From positions 50,501 to 97,714 of the forward strand of contig WASQ01000116.1 in NCBI GenBank assembly GCA_009712185.1: a stretch of 47,214 nucleotides of DNA, in the 5' to 3' direction. This DNA comes from Telmatospirillum sp. (GTDB lineage: Bacteria > Pseudomonadota > Alphaproteobacteria > Rhodospirillales > Magnetospirillaceae). The first letter of the stretch is position 1, and every line of letters starts with the position of its first letter. Position numbers and translations under genes: made by a program. Under the pieces are notes generated by a model. The model was not told the origin of the DNA and did not search any database. It was given only the letters and a program-made list of their open reading frames with translations. Positions 26,103 through 35,802 of this stretch are shown piece by piece.

Positions 26103-27912
26103 CGCCTTTCTCACCCTCTACAATCAGGAACTTGCCGCGATCCGCCGCGCCGCCGCCGGGTTCGCGGCGGAACACCCCAAGGTTGCCGGGCATCTGCGCC
26201 TCAGCGCCAGCGCCGTCGACGATCCGCATGTCGCGCGCCTGATCGAATCCTTCGCCTTCCTGACCGCCCGCGTGCGGCAGAAGCTGGACGACGATTTTCC
26301 CGAACTGACGGACGCCATGCTGGGCGTCCTCTATCCGCATTTCGTCGCTCCCGCGCCCTCGATGGCGATCGTCAGGATGGCCGCGGCCCCGGAGCTGGCC
26401 GGCCGCCACACCGTCCCGCGCGGCGCCCTGCTGGAAAGCGAGAGCGTCAAAGGCGAAAGCTGCCGCTTTCAAACAACCCAGCCAACCGATGTCTGGCCTG
26501 TGGCGGTGATCGATGCCGCCCTGGCTCCGATGCCGGCCGCCGCGCCCCGGCTCCCGGCCGCCCACCGCGCCACGGCGGTCCTGCGCCTGCGGCGGGCCGC
26601 GACGGCCCCGGGGCAGACCTTCGGCAGCCTGGGCATCGACCGGCTGCGCCTTTTCCTGTCGGGCGGACCCGATCTCACGTTCCGGCTGCGGGACATGCTT
26701 CTCAACCATGTGACCGGCATCGCCCTTGCGGAAGAGGCCTCGGATCCCCAGGCCGTCGAAATCGACGCGGCGCATCTGCATCCCGTGGGGTTCGAACCCG
26801 ACGAGGGAATGCTGCCCTATCCGGCCCGATCCTTTATCGGCTACCGGCTGTTGAGCGAGATGTTCAATTTTCCGGAAAAATTCCTGTTCATCGATCTGTC
26901 GGGCCTCACCGCCCGGACGCTGAGACAGGACAGCCGGACCCTCGACATCTATGTCTTTCTCGACCAGCCCTGGCCGGAGGGCGAACGCCTGATCGGCCCG
27001 GAGACCTTCGCCCTGGGCTGCGTGCCGGTGGTCAATCTGTTCCGCCAGCCCGCCGAACCGATCATCCTGAGCCACGACGCCACGGACTATCACGTCCTGC
27101 CCGACGCCCGCCGGCCGGATGCGCGGGAAATCTTTTCCATCGAACGGGTCAGCGCCACCTCCCCCGACGGCGCCCGCATCGAGTTCCTGCCGCTCTACGG
27201 CCATCACCACGGCATCGCCCCGGCCCGGCATCGCCATTTCTGGCATATGACGCGGCGCGCCCGGGGCGGACGGGATCCCGGCACCGAGGTCTTCCTGTCG
27301 CTGGTGGATCTCGACCTCGACACGTCGGCCCCCGCCGACTGGACCGTCAGCGTCGACACCCTGTGCTTCAACCGCGACCTTCCTGCCGGACTTCCGTTTG
27401 GCGGAGGCCATCCCGCCTTTGTTCTGGTGGAGGGCGGGCCGGTGGGCGTCGCCGCCTGCCTGACGCCGCCCACGGCGGTCGTCCGCCCCCGTCTCGGCGA
27501 TCATGCCCGCTGGCGGCTGATCTCCCATCTGTCGCTCAATCATCTGTCGCTGGTCGACGGGCGGGACGGCGCCGCCGCCCTGCGCGAGGTCCTGAAGCTT
27601 TACGATTTCAAGGACACGCCGGAAAGCCGCGCTCTGATCGATGCGGTGACGGCGGTGGACATGCATCCCGTGACCGCCCGGTCGCCCCGGCCCGGAGCGT
27701 CGGCGCTCTGCCGGGGGATCGATATCGTTCTCACCATCGACGCCGCCAGATCCGGCGCGATCGGCGCCTTTCTGCCGGCCGCCATTCTCGAACGGTTCTT
27801 CGCGCTTTACGTCTCGATCAATTCCTTCACCCGCGTCACTCTGCTCGACAAAGGGCGGCCGGAACCGCTGAAGCGATGGCCGGCCAGGATCGGCGACCGG
27901 CTGATCGCGTGA
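26095..27912 (+). CDS. tssF: TssF baseplate protein
   Basis: 605 residues, the usual length. Recognisable motifs are LYNQELAAIRRAAAGFAAEHPKVA at the N-terminus, FLTARVRQKLDDDFPELTDAML, LYPHF, and later HRHFWHMTRRA and the C-terminal LFALYVSINSFTRV. TssF forms the baseplate wedge with TssG and TssE around the VgrG spike. The ATG overlaps the end of tssE. Confidence 0.95.
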   Translation: MADAFLTLYNQELAAIRRAAAGFAAEHPKVAGHLRLSASAVDDPHVARLIESFAFLTARVRQKLDDDFPELTDAMLGVLYPHFVAPAPSMAIVRMAAAPELAGRHTVPRGALLESESVKGESCRFQTTQPTDVWPVAVIDAALAPMPAAAPRLPAAHRATAVLRLRRAATAPGQTFGSLGIDRLRLFLSGGPDLTFRLRDMLLNHVTGIALAEEASDPQAVEIDAAHLHPVGFEPDEGMLPYPARSFIGYRLLSEMFNFPEKFLFIDLSGLTARTLRQDSRTLDIYVFLDQPWPEGERLIGPETFALGCVPVVNLFRQPAEPIILSHDATDYHVLPDARRPDAREIFSIERVSATSPDGARIEFLPLYGHHHGIAPARHRHFWHMTRRARGGRDPGTEVFLSLVDLDLDTSAPADWTVSVDTLCFNRDLPAGLPFGGGHPAFVLVEGGPVGVAACLTPPTAVVRPRLGDHARWRLISHLSLNHLSLVDGRDGAAALREVLKLYDFKDTPESRALIDAVTAVDMHPVTARSPRPGASALCRGIDIVLTIDAARSGAIGAFLPAAILERFFALYVSINSFTRVTLLDKGRPEPLKRWPARIGDRLIA

Positions 27913-27919
27913 GGTGACG

Positions 27920-28912
27920 ATGACGCCGACCCTTCGCGACGCTCTGCGCGCCCATCCCCAGCGGTTCGACCTGTTTCGCGCGATCCAGATTCTCGAACGC
28001 CTGTCGCCGCCGCATCGGGCCGGCGCCGATGCGGCCTTTCACGTTTCGGCGCATCAGAGCCTCGCCTTTCCCCCCCATGAGATTGATCGCCTGTCCCTGC
28101 CCTCAGGCGACGAACCCGGCAGTCTGTCCCTTAATCTGCTGACATTGACCGGCCCCGCCTCCGCCCTGCCGCAGGTCTACACCGAAGTCGCGATCCGCAG
28201 CATCAGGGACCGCTCTCCCGGCATGGCCGCCTTTTTCGATCTGTTCAACGATCGCATCGCCACCCTGTTCTACCGCGCCTGGCAACGCTACCGTCTGCCG
28301 GCACTGCTGGAACGGAACGGCCGGGCCGGAACCTCGGCCGCCGGACAGGCCCTGTTCTCCATCGCCGGTTTCGGACAGCGGCTGATCCGCGACCGTCTTT
28401 CCGTCCATGACACTCTGCTGCTGTTCTACGCCGGCCTGTTCAGCCAGCAACCCAGGGCGGCGGTCTCGCTGGAACGGATGCTGGCGGAGGTCTTCGGCCT
28501 GCCTGTGACCATCCGTCAGTTCGTCGGACGATGGGTCGGCCTCGCCATGTCCGAACAGACCGTCGTGGGTCGCAATGGTACCTATCACCGCCTCTCGGTG
28601 GAGGCGACGGCCGGAGCGCGCGTCTGGGACGCCCAGGGGCGGTTCCGCATCGTCCTCGGCCCGATGACGCGACGGCGTTTCCTGGATTTCCTGCCGGGAG
28701 GACCGGACCTGCGCCGGTTGACCGATCTCGCCCGCGCTTTCTGCGGCCCGGAACTCGACTTCGATATCCAGCTTGTCCTGCGCCGGGAGGATGTTCCCCG
28801 ATGCGCGCCGGACCGGGCGGCCGCGAGTCCCCGGCGGGGATACGACTGCTGGCTGGCGGCGCGGCCGCTGCCGCGCGATCCCGACGACACCGTTCTTTCC
28901 CCCCACCCGTGA
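27920..28912 (+). CDS. tssG: TssG baseplate protein
   Basis: 330 residues from the ATG at 27920, directly behind GAGGTG; a GTG at 27914 is in the same frame but would leave no ribosome-binding site. Family motifs: RFDLFRAIQILERL, NLLTLTGPASALPQVYTE, AFFDLFNDRIATLFYRAWQRYR, and RRRFLDFLPGG near the end. It partners TssF in the baseplate. It is followed after 13 bases by clpV. Confidence 0.94.
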   Translation: MTPTLRDALRAHPQRFDLFRAIQILERLSPPHRAGADAAFHVSAHQSLAFPPHEIDRLSLPSGDEPGSLSLNLLTLTGPASALPQVYTEVAIRSIRDRSPGMAAFFDLFNDRIATLFYRAWQRYRLPALLERNGRAGTSAAGQALFSIAGFGQRLIRDRLSVHDTLLLFYAGLFSQQPRAAVSLERMLAEVFGLPVTIRQFVGRWVGLAMSEQTVVGRNGTYHRLSVEATAGARVWDAQGRFRIVLGPMTRRRFLDFLPGGPDLRRLTDLARAFCGPELDFDIQLVLRREDVPRCAPDRAAASPRRGYDCWLAARPLPRDPDDTVLSPHP

Positions 28913-28925
28913 AACGGACATCCCC

Positions 28926-31592
28926 ATGAGCACATCGGACCTCAAGGTTCTGGTCGGGCGTCTCGATCCGGTGGCCCGGCAGGCCCTGGCCGCCGCCGCC
29001 GGCGACGCCTTCGGCAAGACCCACTACGAAATCGAAATCGAACATTGGCTGCTGGCCCTTCTGGCCCTGCCGGGTGCCGCCTTCGGCCGGGATGCCGCCG
29101 GCCTCGGGATCGACGTCGACCGGTTGCGCCATTGTCTGGAGCGGGGCCTGCACCGCTGCCGGTCCGGATGCGGACAGGCCCCCGTCTTCTCACCGCGGAT
29201 CGTGACACTGCTGCGCCAGTCCTGGCTTCTGGCGTCGCTGCATTACGGCGCCGCCGAGGTCTCAGCCCTGCATCTGCTGGCGGCGCTGACCCGCCCGGAC
29301 GGCGACACCCAGCTTTTCGCCGACCTGCCCCTGCCGCTGGAGCGGCTGGACAACGCCGCCCTGGACCGGGCGATCCGGGATGCGTCCGCCCTGCCGGCAC
29401 CCGCCCCGCCCACGGACACCAGGACGCCGGACCTCGACGCCTATACCATCGATCTGACCGGGGAGGCGCTGGCCGGCAGGATCGATCCGGTCCTGGGCCG
29501 GGACCCGGAGGTCCGCCAGACCATCGACATCCTGACACGGAGGCGGCAAAACAATCCGATCCTGGTGGGCGAGGCCGGGGTTGGAAAAACGGCGATCGTG
29601 GAGGCCCTGGCCTTGCGCATCGCCGCCGGCGAGGTGCCGGCCGCCATGCGCGCCCTTTCGATTCGCACCCTTGATCTCGGCCTTCTGCAAGCCGGGGCCG
29701 GAGTGAAGGGCGAGTTCGAAAACCGGCTGAAGCGCGTGATCGACGAGGTCAAGGGCTCCCCCACCCCGATCGTCCTGTTCATCGACGAGGCGCATACTCT
29801 GATCGGCGCGGGTGGACAGCCGGGCCAGGGCGACGCCGCCAATCTTCTGAAGCCGGACCTGGCGCGCGGTCAATTGCGGGTGATCGCCGCCACCACCTGG
29901 GCCGAATACAAGCGCCATATCGAGCCCGATGCCGCCCTGACCCGCCGGTTTCAGCCGGTCAAGGTCGACGAGCCCGGCGAGGAGGCCGCGATCGCCATGA
30001 TGCGCGGTCTGGTCGGCACGCTTGAGGCCCATCACGGCGTATCCATCACGGACGAGGCCGTCCGCGCCTCGGTGCGGCTGTCGAAACGCTATATCGCCGG
30101 GCGGCAACTGCCCGACAAATGCGTCAGCCTCCTCGACACCTCCGCCGCCATGGTCGCGATGAGCCGAGACGGACGGCCGGAGGCCCTGGAGGACGTGATC
30201 GAGGCAATCCGGCGCGACGAGACCGAGAGGGCGCATCTGGAACGCGAGGCCGGTCTCGGCGTCGACCACGGGACAGCCCTGGCGGCCTTGCGGGAGAGAC
30301 TGCAAGCGGCCGGCGCCCGGCGGGCCGCACTTGAGGCGCGCTGGGAGCGGGAAAAAGGGCTGGTCGAAGAGATCGCGACATTGCGCGCCGATATCGGACG
30401 CGGCGCAGACACCGCCGGAATGGCACGCCTCAGGACCCGCCACGCCGCTCTGGCCCTTGAGCTTGCCGGGGTGCAGGGAGAGACGCCGCTGGTTTTCGAC
30501 CGCGTTTCGGCCGAGACCGTCGCCAGGGTGGTGGCGCGCTGGACCGGCATTCCGGTTGGCCGGATGCTGGTGTCGGACCTGGAGGCGACGCTGGCGCTGG
30601 AAGACCGTCTGAAGGCGCGCGTCATCGGCCAGGACGGCGCGATCGCCCGCATCGCCGACATGGTGCAGGCCGCCCGGGCCGGACTCAACGACCCGGCGAA
30701 ACCGCCGGCCGTCTTCCTGCTGGTCGGTCCCAGCGGCGTCGGCAAGACCGAAACCGCCCTCGCTCTGGCCGACACCATCTACGGCGGAGAGCAAAGTCTC
30801 ACCGTCATCAATATGTCGGAGTTCAAGGAGGAACATAAGGTTTCACTGCTGCTGGGAGCGCCGCCCGGCTATGTCGGCTATGGCGAGGGCGGACTTTTGA
30901 CCGAGGCGGTGCGGCGGCGCCCCTATGGGGTGCTGCTGCTCGATGAAATGGAAAAGGCCCACCCGGGTGTGCAGGACATTTTCTACCAGCTTTTCGACAA
31001 GGGCGTCCTGCGCGACAGTGAAGGCCGCGATGTGGATTTCCGCAACACCACCATCGTCATGGCGTCGACCGCCGGCGCCGGACGTCTGGGCGACGCCGTC
31101 GAGGCCGATCCCTCCGTCGGGCTCGACGACCTCGCCCAGATCCTGCATGAGGAGCTGCTGCGGTCTTTCAAGGCGGCCTTTCTGGGGCGGGTTTCGGTCA
31201 TCCCCTATCTGCCCCTGACCGTGAGCGATCTCACCGCCGTGGCGGGCCTGAAACTGGACCGGCTGCGCCGCCGGCTGGTTGCGGAACATGGTGCGGCCCT
31301 TTCGGTCAACCCGCTGGCGATCGATCAGTTGGTCCAGTGCTGCGGGTCCGGCGACATCGGCGCGCGCGCGATCGACGATCTGCTGGCACGCATCGTCCTG
31401 CCGACCCTGTCCCGCCAGATCCTGGACCGGATGGCGGCGGGCCGTCCGATTGGCAACGCCGTCATCGACTGGGACGCCGGCGAGGGAGAATTCCGCATCG
31501 GACTCCAGGATCCGCCTGCGCCCGCCGATGCATCCGGCCCCGCGGCGCCGGATCCGGCGACCGGACAGACGGGATCCATGATCGACGCCTGA
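28926..31592 (+). CDS. tssH: TssH/ClpV AAA+ sheath-recycling ATPase
   Basis: 888 residues. A Clp-N domain (about 1-150) precedes two AAA+ modules with intact Walker A motifs (GEAGVGKT near 214, GPSGVGKT near 600), Walker B motifs (LFIDEAH, LLLDEMEKAH) and a coiled middle domain near 410-510. It ends in a family-typical beta segment and a short Ala/Pro tail. ClpV extracts TssC subunits from contracted sheaths for reuse. It is the last gene of the T6SS operon; the next 368 bases carry no gene. Confidence 0.96.
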   Translation: MSTSDLKVLVGRLDPVARQALAAAAGDAFGKTHYEIEIEHWLLALLALPGAAFGRDAAGLGIDVDRLRHCLERGLHRCRSGCGQAPVFSPRIVTLLRQSWLLASLHYGAAEVSALHLLAALTRPDGDTQLFADLPLPLERLDNAALDRAIRDASALPAPAPPTDTRTPDLDAYTIDLTGEALAGRIDPVLGRDPEVRQTIDILTRRRQNNPILVGEAGVGKTAIVEALALRIAAGEVPAAMRALSIRTLDLGLLQAGAGVKGEFENRLKRVIDEVKGSPTPIVLFIDEAHTLIGAGGQPGQGDAANLLKPDLARGQLRVIAATTWAEYKRHIEPDAALTRRFQPVKVDEPGEEAAIAMMRGLVGTLEAHHGVSITDEAVRASVRLSKRYIAGRQLPDKCVSLLDTSAAMVAMSRDGRPEALEDVIEAIRRDETERAHLEREAGLGVDHGTALAALRERLQAAGARRAALEARWEREKGLVEEIATLRADIGRGADTAGMARLRTRHAALALELAGVQGETPLVFDRVSAETVARVVARWTGIPVGRMLVSDLEATLALEDRLKARVIGQDGAIARIADMVQAARAGLNDPAKPPAVFLLVGPSGVGKTETALALADTIYGGEQSLTVINMSEFKEEHKVSLLLGAPPGYVGYGEGGLLTEAVRRRPYGVLLLDEMEKAHPGVQDIFYQLFDKGVLRDSEGRDVDFRNTTIVMASTAGAGRLGDAVEADPSVGLDDLAQILHEELLRSFKAAFLGRVSVIPYLPLTVSDLTAVAGLKLDRLRRRLVAEHGAALSVNPLAIDQLVQCCGSGDIGARAIDDLLARIVLPTLSRQILDRMAAGRPIGNAVIDWDAGEGEFRIGLQDPPAPADASGPAAPDPATGQTGSMIDA

Positions 31593-31960
31593 CCGCCTCC
31601 GGACCCGGATGCCTTCGAGGACGGGATAGCGCCCCTTTGATCACGCGGCGGAAGCGGCGACAAGGATGACGCCTCTTCCGATGCCATGCGCGGACACAAC
31701 AATTTATCGTATGCTAATCAGTTAGATATACACGTAAAAATTACATGTCAAAAAATCGTCGTGCCAATGCCGCGCTCAATATAGCGTTCGATCTTGCAGG
31801 TTTCATTTTTTGCAAATATAAATCTCCTATGCGTTATTTTTTGACGCATATTTCGGCAAACGGAAGGTTTCCAAAAAAACCCCGGGAGAAACACTCCAAG
31901 AAACAAAATCACGGCTCCTGACCGTGTAATTGTTTGATTATTTCCAGCGAAGTCCGCCGC
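31593..31960. promoter_or_regulatory. Intergenic region after clpV, AT-rich leader of the HD-GYP gene
   Basis: The first 90 bases are ordinary GC-rich DNA. From about 31690 to 31930 the sequence is AT-rich and contains a short hairpin CACGG/CCGTG near 31910-31926. This is the likely promoter region for the following signalling gene. No clear -35/-10 pair stands out, and I see no strong terminator for the T6SS operon. Confidence 0.4.
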
Positions 31961-33523
31961 ATGACCAGAAGCAGTCACTCCTCCGATGTGGTCCTCGCCC
32001 TCTCCGCGTTGGCGGACCTGCAATCGTCGGGGGCCGATCTCGAGTCCCTGCTGCGCCGGTTCAGCCATCTTCTGATCGATGTTCTGAAAATACCGCTTCT
32101 CCCACAGTCCGCGCTTCTTCTGTTCAACGACGCGAGGCAACCTCTCCAGGTGGCCCAGTGGAATATTCCGTCGCCCTGGGAACACCCCGTCCGCTGGAGG
32201 ACCGATCCTCCCGGGAAGGGCCTGTCCGGCGACGTCGTCCTCTGCACGGGCGGCCTCGATACCGGGGAGGAAAGCCGGGAGGTGCGCCTGCTGGTGCTGC
32301 CTCTCCGCCACCGGGACCATGATCTCGGGTCGGTCGTTCAGCTTGCCCGTCCGGATGCCGCGTTAACGGGTGGCGATATGTGCCTTCTGCGCGGTCTGGC
32401 CCGAACCCTGTCGGCACAGGTGGACCACATCCTGATCGAGGAAATCCTTGCGGTCCGGAAGCATGAGCTGGATGAGGCCAAGGCCGAGACTCTCCATCGA
32501 CTGGGCATCGCCTCGGAATATCGCGACGACGGGACCGGCGTGCATGTTGCCCGGATGACGGCGATCGCGCTTGCCATCGCCGACGCGTTGGGCCTGCCGC
32601 CGGACCAACGGGAATTGCTGCGCCTGGCCGCGCCGATGCATGATGTCGGAAAGATCGGGATTCCCGACCATATCCTGTTGAAGCCTGGGAAACTCACGCC
32701 GGCGGAATTCGACATCATCAAGACACATACGACCATCGGCGAAGTCATTCTGGCGGGTGACGATCCTTTGCTGCTGACCGCGCGTGAAATCGCCGCCGCC
32801 CACCATGAACGCTGGGACGGCAGCGGTTATCCGCGCGGCCTCAAAGGGGATGAAATCCCGGTTCTGGCCCGGATATCGGCCGTCGCGGACGTGTTTGACG
32901 CCCTGGTCTCGCAACGGCCCTACAAGACCCCGTGGTCCGTCGAGGACGCCCGGGACTGGATCCAGTCGCAGTCGGGGCTGCATTTCGACCCCAGGGCCGT
33001 GGACGCGTTTCTGCAAGCGCTACCGGAAATCCGCGATATCCGGGATCTTTATCGCGACGCCCCCGCCAGCGCCGACGAGACCGCGGTTCCACCGCCCGGC
33101 CTGCCGTCCCATCACCGCCGACCGGGCTGGACCGGAGAGCAGGGAACCGGCATCGGGATGACCGACCAGCATCGTCACTATCTTCTTCCCCTGATCGATG
33201 ATCTCGTCGCGACGGTGGTCCGCGACGGCGCGGAGCTGGACCCGGTGCGGCTGATCCGCCGGCTGACCGGTTATGTGAACGCCCAGTTTCATGCCGAGGA
33301 ACGCATGATGCGTCATCGGGGAAATGAGTATTCCGACGCCCATCGGATCCAGCATTTGAAATTTCAAGAACGGATTCAGGCGTTCCGGTGCCAGTTGCAC
33401 CGCAATCCGATCGTCGCGAAGCACGAGCTTCTCGGCTTCCTTCTCTCATGGCTGCCCGACCATCTGAAGCAGGAGGATGCCAGACTGTCCCGGCTGCTGC
33501 CGAGAGGGCCTCAGCCGGCGTGA
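31961..33523 (+). CDS. GAF - HD-GYP - hemerythrin signalling protein
   Basis: 520 residues from the ATG at 31961 (a TTG at 31934 is an alternative). The N-terminal about 165 residues resemble a GAF sensor domain. The HD-GYP phosphodiesterase domain is intact: HDVGKIGIPD at about 227, HTTIGE, and HHERWDGSGYPRGL at about 281. It should therefore hydrolyse cyclic di-GMP. From about residue 395 a bacteriohemerythrin domain follows (DQHRHYLLPLIDDL, HRIQH, WLPDHLKQED). Six of the seven usual di-iron ligands can be placed, but the position of the His in the HFxxEE motif is Gln442 (QFHAEE). The fusion suggests oxygen- or redox-controlled cyclic di-GMP breakdown. There is no transmembrane helix, so the protein is cytoplasmic. 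Confidence 0.85.
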   Translation: MTRSSHSSDVVLALSALADLQSSGADLESLLRRFSHLLIDVLKIPLLPQSALLLFNDARQPLQVAQWNIPSPWEHPVRWRTDPPGKGLSGDVVLCTGGLDTGEESREVRLLVLPLRHRDHDLGSVVQLARPDAALTGGDMCLLRGLARTLSAQVDHILIEEILAVRKHELDEAKAETLHRLGIASEYRDDGTGVHVARMTAIALAIADALGLPPDQRELLRLAAPMHDVGKIGIPDHILLKPGKLTPAEFDIIKTHTTIGEVILAGDDPLLLTAREIAAAHHERWDGSGYPRGLKGDEIPVLARISAVADVFDALVSQRPYKTPWSVEDARDWIQSQSGLHFDPRAVDAFLQALPEIRDIRDLYRDAPASADETAVPPPGLPSHHRRPGWTGEQGTGIGMTDQHRHYLLPLIDDLVATVVRDGAELDPVRLIRRLTGYVNAQFHAEERMMRHRGNEYSDAHRIQHLKFQERIQAFRCQLHRNPIVAKHELLGFLLSWLPDHLKQEDARLSRLLPRGPQPA

Positions 33524-33720
33524 CGCCGGCGGACCGGATGGCCCGCCGCCCGCCCTTTTCCATCGATTGCCTGTGAGCGTCCGGGGGACCGGACCGCTCC
33601 CGGAGAAAAAAGACGGGCCGATCGGGGGCGCCCGAAAGCCCCGGATGGTCAAGCCGCTTCTCTGGACCGGTCAGTTTGGCTAAAGTGCTTCCAAAAAATC
33701 GGGGCAGGAAATCCTAGGCG
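33524..33720. other. Intergenic gap before the histidine kinase
   Basis: About 200 bases. A GTCCGG/CCGGAC pairing near 33577-33596 is followed by AGAAAAAAGA rather than a T-run. It may act as a weak terminator or as a leader structure. No gene is visible. Confidence 0.3.
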
Positions 33721-35802
33721 ATGGCAGAAATCGATGGTCTTACCGTCCCGCCGCTGATCGGTGGCGATCGCGTCGCCCTGCTTCAGACGGCGCTCGAACA
33801 TATGGACGAGGGTTTTACCGTCTATGACGAGCAACTGCGGTTGCTGGCATGGAACGAGCGTTTTTTCAACCTGCTCGATCTTCCAAAGGCATTGGCCTAT
33901 GTCGGCGCCCCATTTGTCGACTTCATGCTGTTCAACGCCCATCGGGGAGAATATGGCCCCGGAGACCCCGATGAGCTGGCCCGGGAACGGGTCGAAAAAG
34001 CACTTCTGTTCGTTCCCCATGTCTTCGAACGCACGCGCCCCGACGGCACGATTCTCGAAGTCCGCGGCAATCCCATCCCCGGCGTCGGTTTCGTCACCGT
34101 CTACAAGGACGTGACCGAACAGAAGCTGGCGGAACGGGCGCTGAAGGAAAGCGTCGATACGCTGGAACAGCGTGTCCGTCAGCGGACCGCCCAGCTTGAG
34201 ACCGCCAACGCGCAGATGTCGCTCGAAATCGCGGAACGGCGGAAGGCCATCGAAACGCTGGAGGCGAACGGCCGCTGGATCCGGCTGGTGACCGACGCGG
34301 TACCGGCGGTCATCGGCTATGTCGACAGAAAAACCGTGTTCCGGTTCGCCAACCGCCATTACGAACACTGGTTCTCGACCAAGGTGCAAAGCCTTGTGGG
34401 CCTGCGTGTCGACGAGGTGTTCAAGCGCGCCCTCTATCCCGGACAGTTCGAGGATATGGCGGCCGCCCTGGCGGGCCAGCAGATCGCGCGGGAATACCGG
34501 CTGGAAAAGCCGGACGGCCAGCAGATCGACGTGATCATGAATTATCTGCCGCACTTCGACAACGACGGCAGGGTCCTCGGATATTTCATCCTGGGCCAGG
34601 ACATCACAGAGCGCAAACAGACCGAGCACACGCTGCGTCAGGCTGAAAAGATGCAGGCGATCGGTCAGTTGACCGGCGGCATCGCGCACGATTTCAACAA
34701 TCTCCTGACCATCATCATCGGCAATCTGGCGTTATTGTCGGAATTCGGCACGCCCACGGACAACGAACGGGAGATGATTGTCGAGGCCATCGGCGCCGCC
34801 CGCCTGGGTGCCGATCTGGTCAAGCGTCTTCTCGCGTTTTCCGGACGCCGGCCACTGCACTCCCAGGTCTATGACCCGAAGAAGGTCATCCAGTGGATGC
34901 ATGCGCTGCTGGCGCGGACGCTGGGAGACGACATCGCCCTCTCGATCGAGTTCTCCGGTCCGGACTGGTGGGTCGCCACCGCCCCCAGCGAGCTTGAGAA
35001 CGCGCTTCTCAATATGGCGATCAATGCGCGCGCCGCCATGCCGGAGGGCGGCCGCCTGACCGTTTCGGTCGACAATTGCCGCGTGACGGAGGGAAGCGCG
35101 GTCGAAGGGCTGGCGCTGAAGCCCCGGGACTATGTCCGCATCTCTGTCTCCGATACCGGCTGTGGCATGCCTCCCGACATCAAGGAACATGCCTTCGAGC
35201 CGTTTTTCACCAGCAAGGGCCAGGGACGCGGCACCGGGCTGGGCCTCAGCATGGTCTACGGCTTCGCCGCCGGCTCGGGCGGCGGCGCGCGCATCGTCAG
35301 CGACATCGGCAAAGGAACAACCGTCGAGACCTATCTGCCGCGCCATGTCGAAAAACGGGGCCGGCCGAGGACGGTCCAGGACCGGCCCCGCCCCACGCCG
35401 GGAACCGGACGCATTCTGCTGGTGGAGGACGAGGCGAAGGTTCGGTCTTTCGTCCTGCGCAGTCTCCAGTCCCTGGGCTATCACGCGGTCGAGGCGGCGA
35501 ACGGGCGTCAGGCGCTGGAAATCCTGTCGAAGGACGGCGCCTTCGACCTTCTGCTGACCGACATGGAAATGCCGGAAGGGCTGTCGGGCCTCGATCTCGC
35601 CGTCCAGGTCGACGTCCGCTTTCCGGGCATCCGGATCGTTCTCATGTCGGGTTATCCCGACCGGGTGCTGTCCCGGCACGATGTCTGGAATCCCCAATGG
35701 CAGTTCCTGCCAAAGCCCTTCGAAAACGACGATCTTGCCCGGGCCATCACCAACGCCCTCAACGGCAAGCACAAATACGCCTGCAAGGAATCCGGCCGAT
35801 GA
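33721..35802 (+). CDS. PAS-containing hybrid sensor histidine kinase
   Basis: 693 residues. A PAS_7-type domain (about 17-135, MDEGFTVYDEQLRLLAWNERF) is followed by a coiled coil (135-180), a second PAS domain (about 185-300, ending GQDITERKQ) and a kinase core. The H-box is GGIAHDFNN with phospho-acceptor His323. The N and G boxes (NMAINARAAMP, DTGCGMP, GTGLGLSMVYGF) are intact. A C-terminal receiver domain carries Asp614 in LLTDMEMP. No transmembrane helices are seen, so it senses an internal signal. The stop overlaps the start of the response regulator (ATGA), indicating a dedicated pair. The signal is unknown. Confidence 0.9.
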   Translation: MAEIDGLTVPPLIGGDRVALLQTALEHMDEGFTVYDEQLRLLAWNERFFNLLDLPKALAYVGAPFVDFMLFNAHRGEYGPGDPDELARERVEKALLFVPHVFERTRPDGTILEVRGNPIPGVGFVTVYKDVTEQKLAERALKESVDTLEQRVRQRTAQLETANAQMSLEIAERRKAIETLEANGRWIRLVTDAVPAVIGYVDRKTVFRFANRHYEHWFSTKVQSLVGLRVDEVFKRALYPGQFEDMAAALAGQQIAREYRLEKPDGQQIDVIMNYLPHFDNDGRVLGYFILGQDITERKQTEHTLRQAEKMQAIGQLTGGIAHDFNNLLTIIIGNLALLSEFGTPTDNEREMIVEAIGAARLGADLVKRLLAFSGRRPLHSQVYDPKKVIQWMHALLARTLGDDIALSIEFSGPDWWVATAPSELENALLNMAINARAAMPEGGRLTVSVDNCRVTEGSAVEGLALKPRDYVRISVSDTGCGMPPDIKEHAFEPFFTSKGQGRGTGLGLSMVYGFAAGSGGGARIVSDIGKGTTVETYLPRHVEKRGRPRTVQDRPRPTPGTGRILLVEDEAKVRSFVLRSLQSLGYHAVEAANGRQALEILSKDGAFDLLLTDMEMPEGLSGLDLAVQVDVRFPGIRIVLMSGYPDRVLSRHDVWNPQWQFLPKPFENDDLARAITNALNGKHKYACKESGR

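Noticed and set aside
31748-32320. 190-codon minus-strand open frame after clpV
   Set aside because: Most of it is antisense to the GAF domain of the following gene, and the remainder covers its AT-rich leader.
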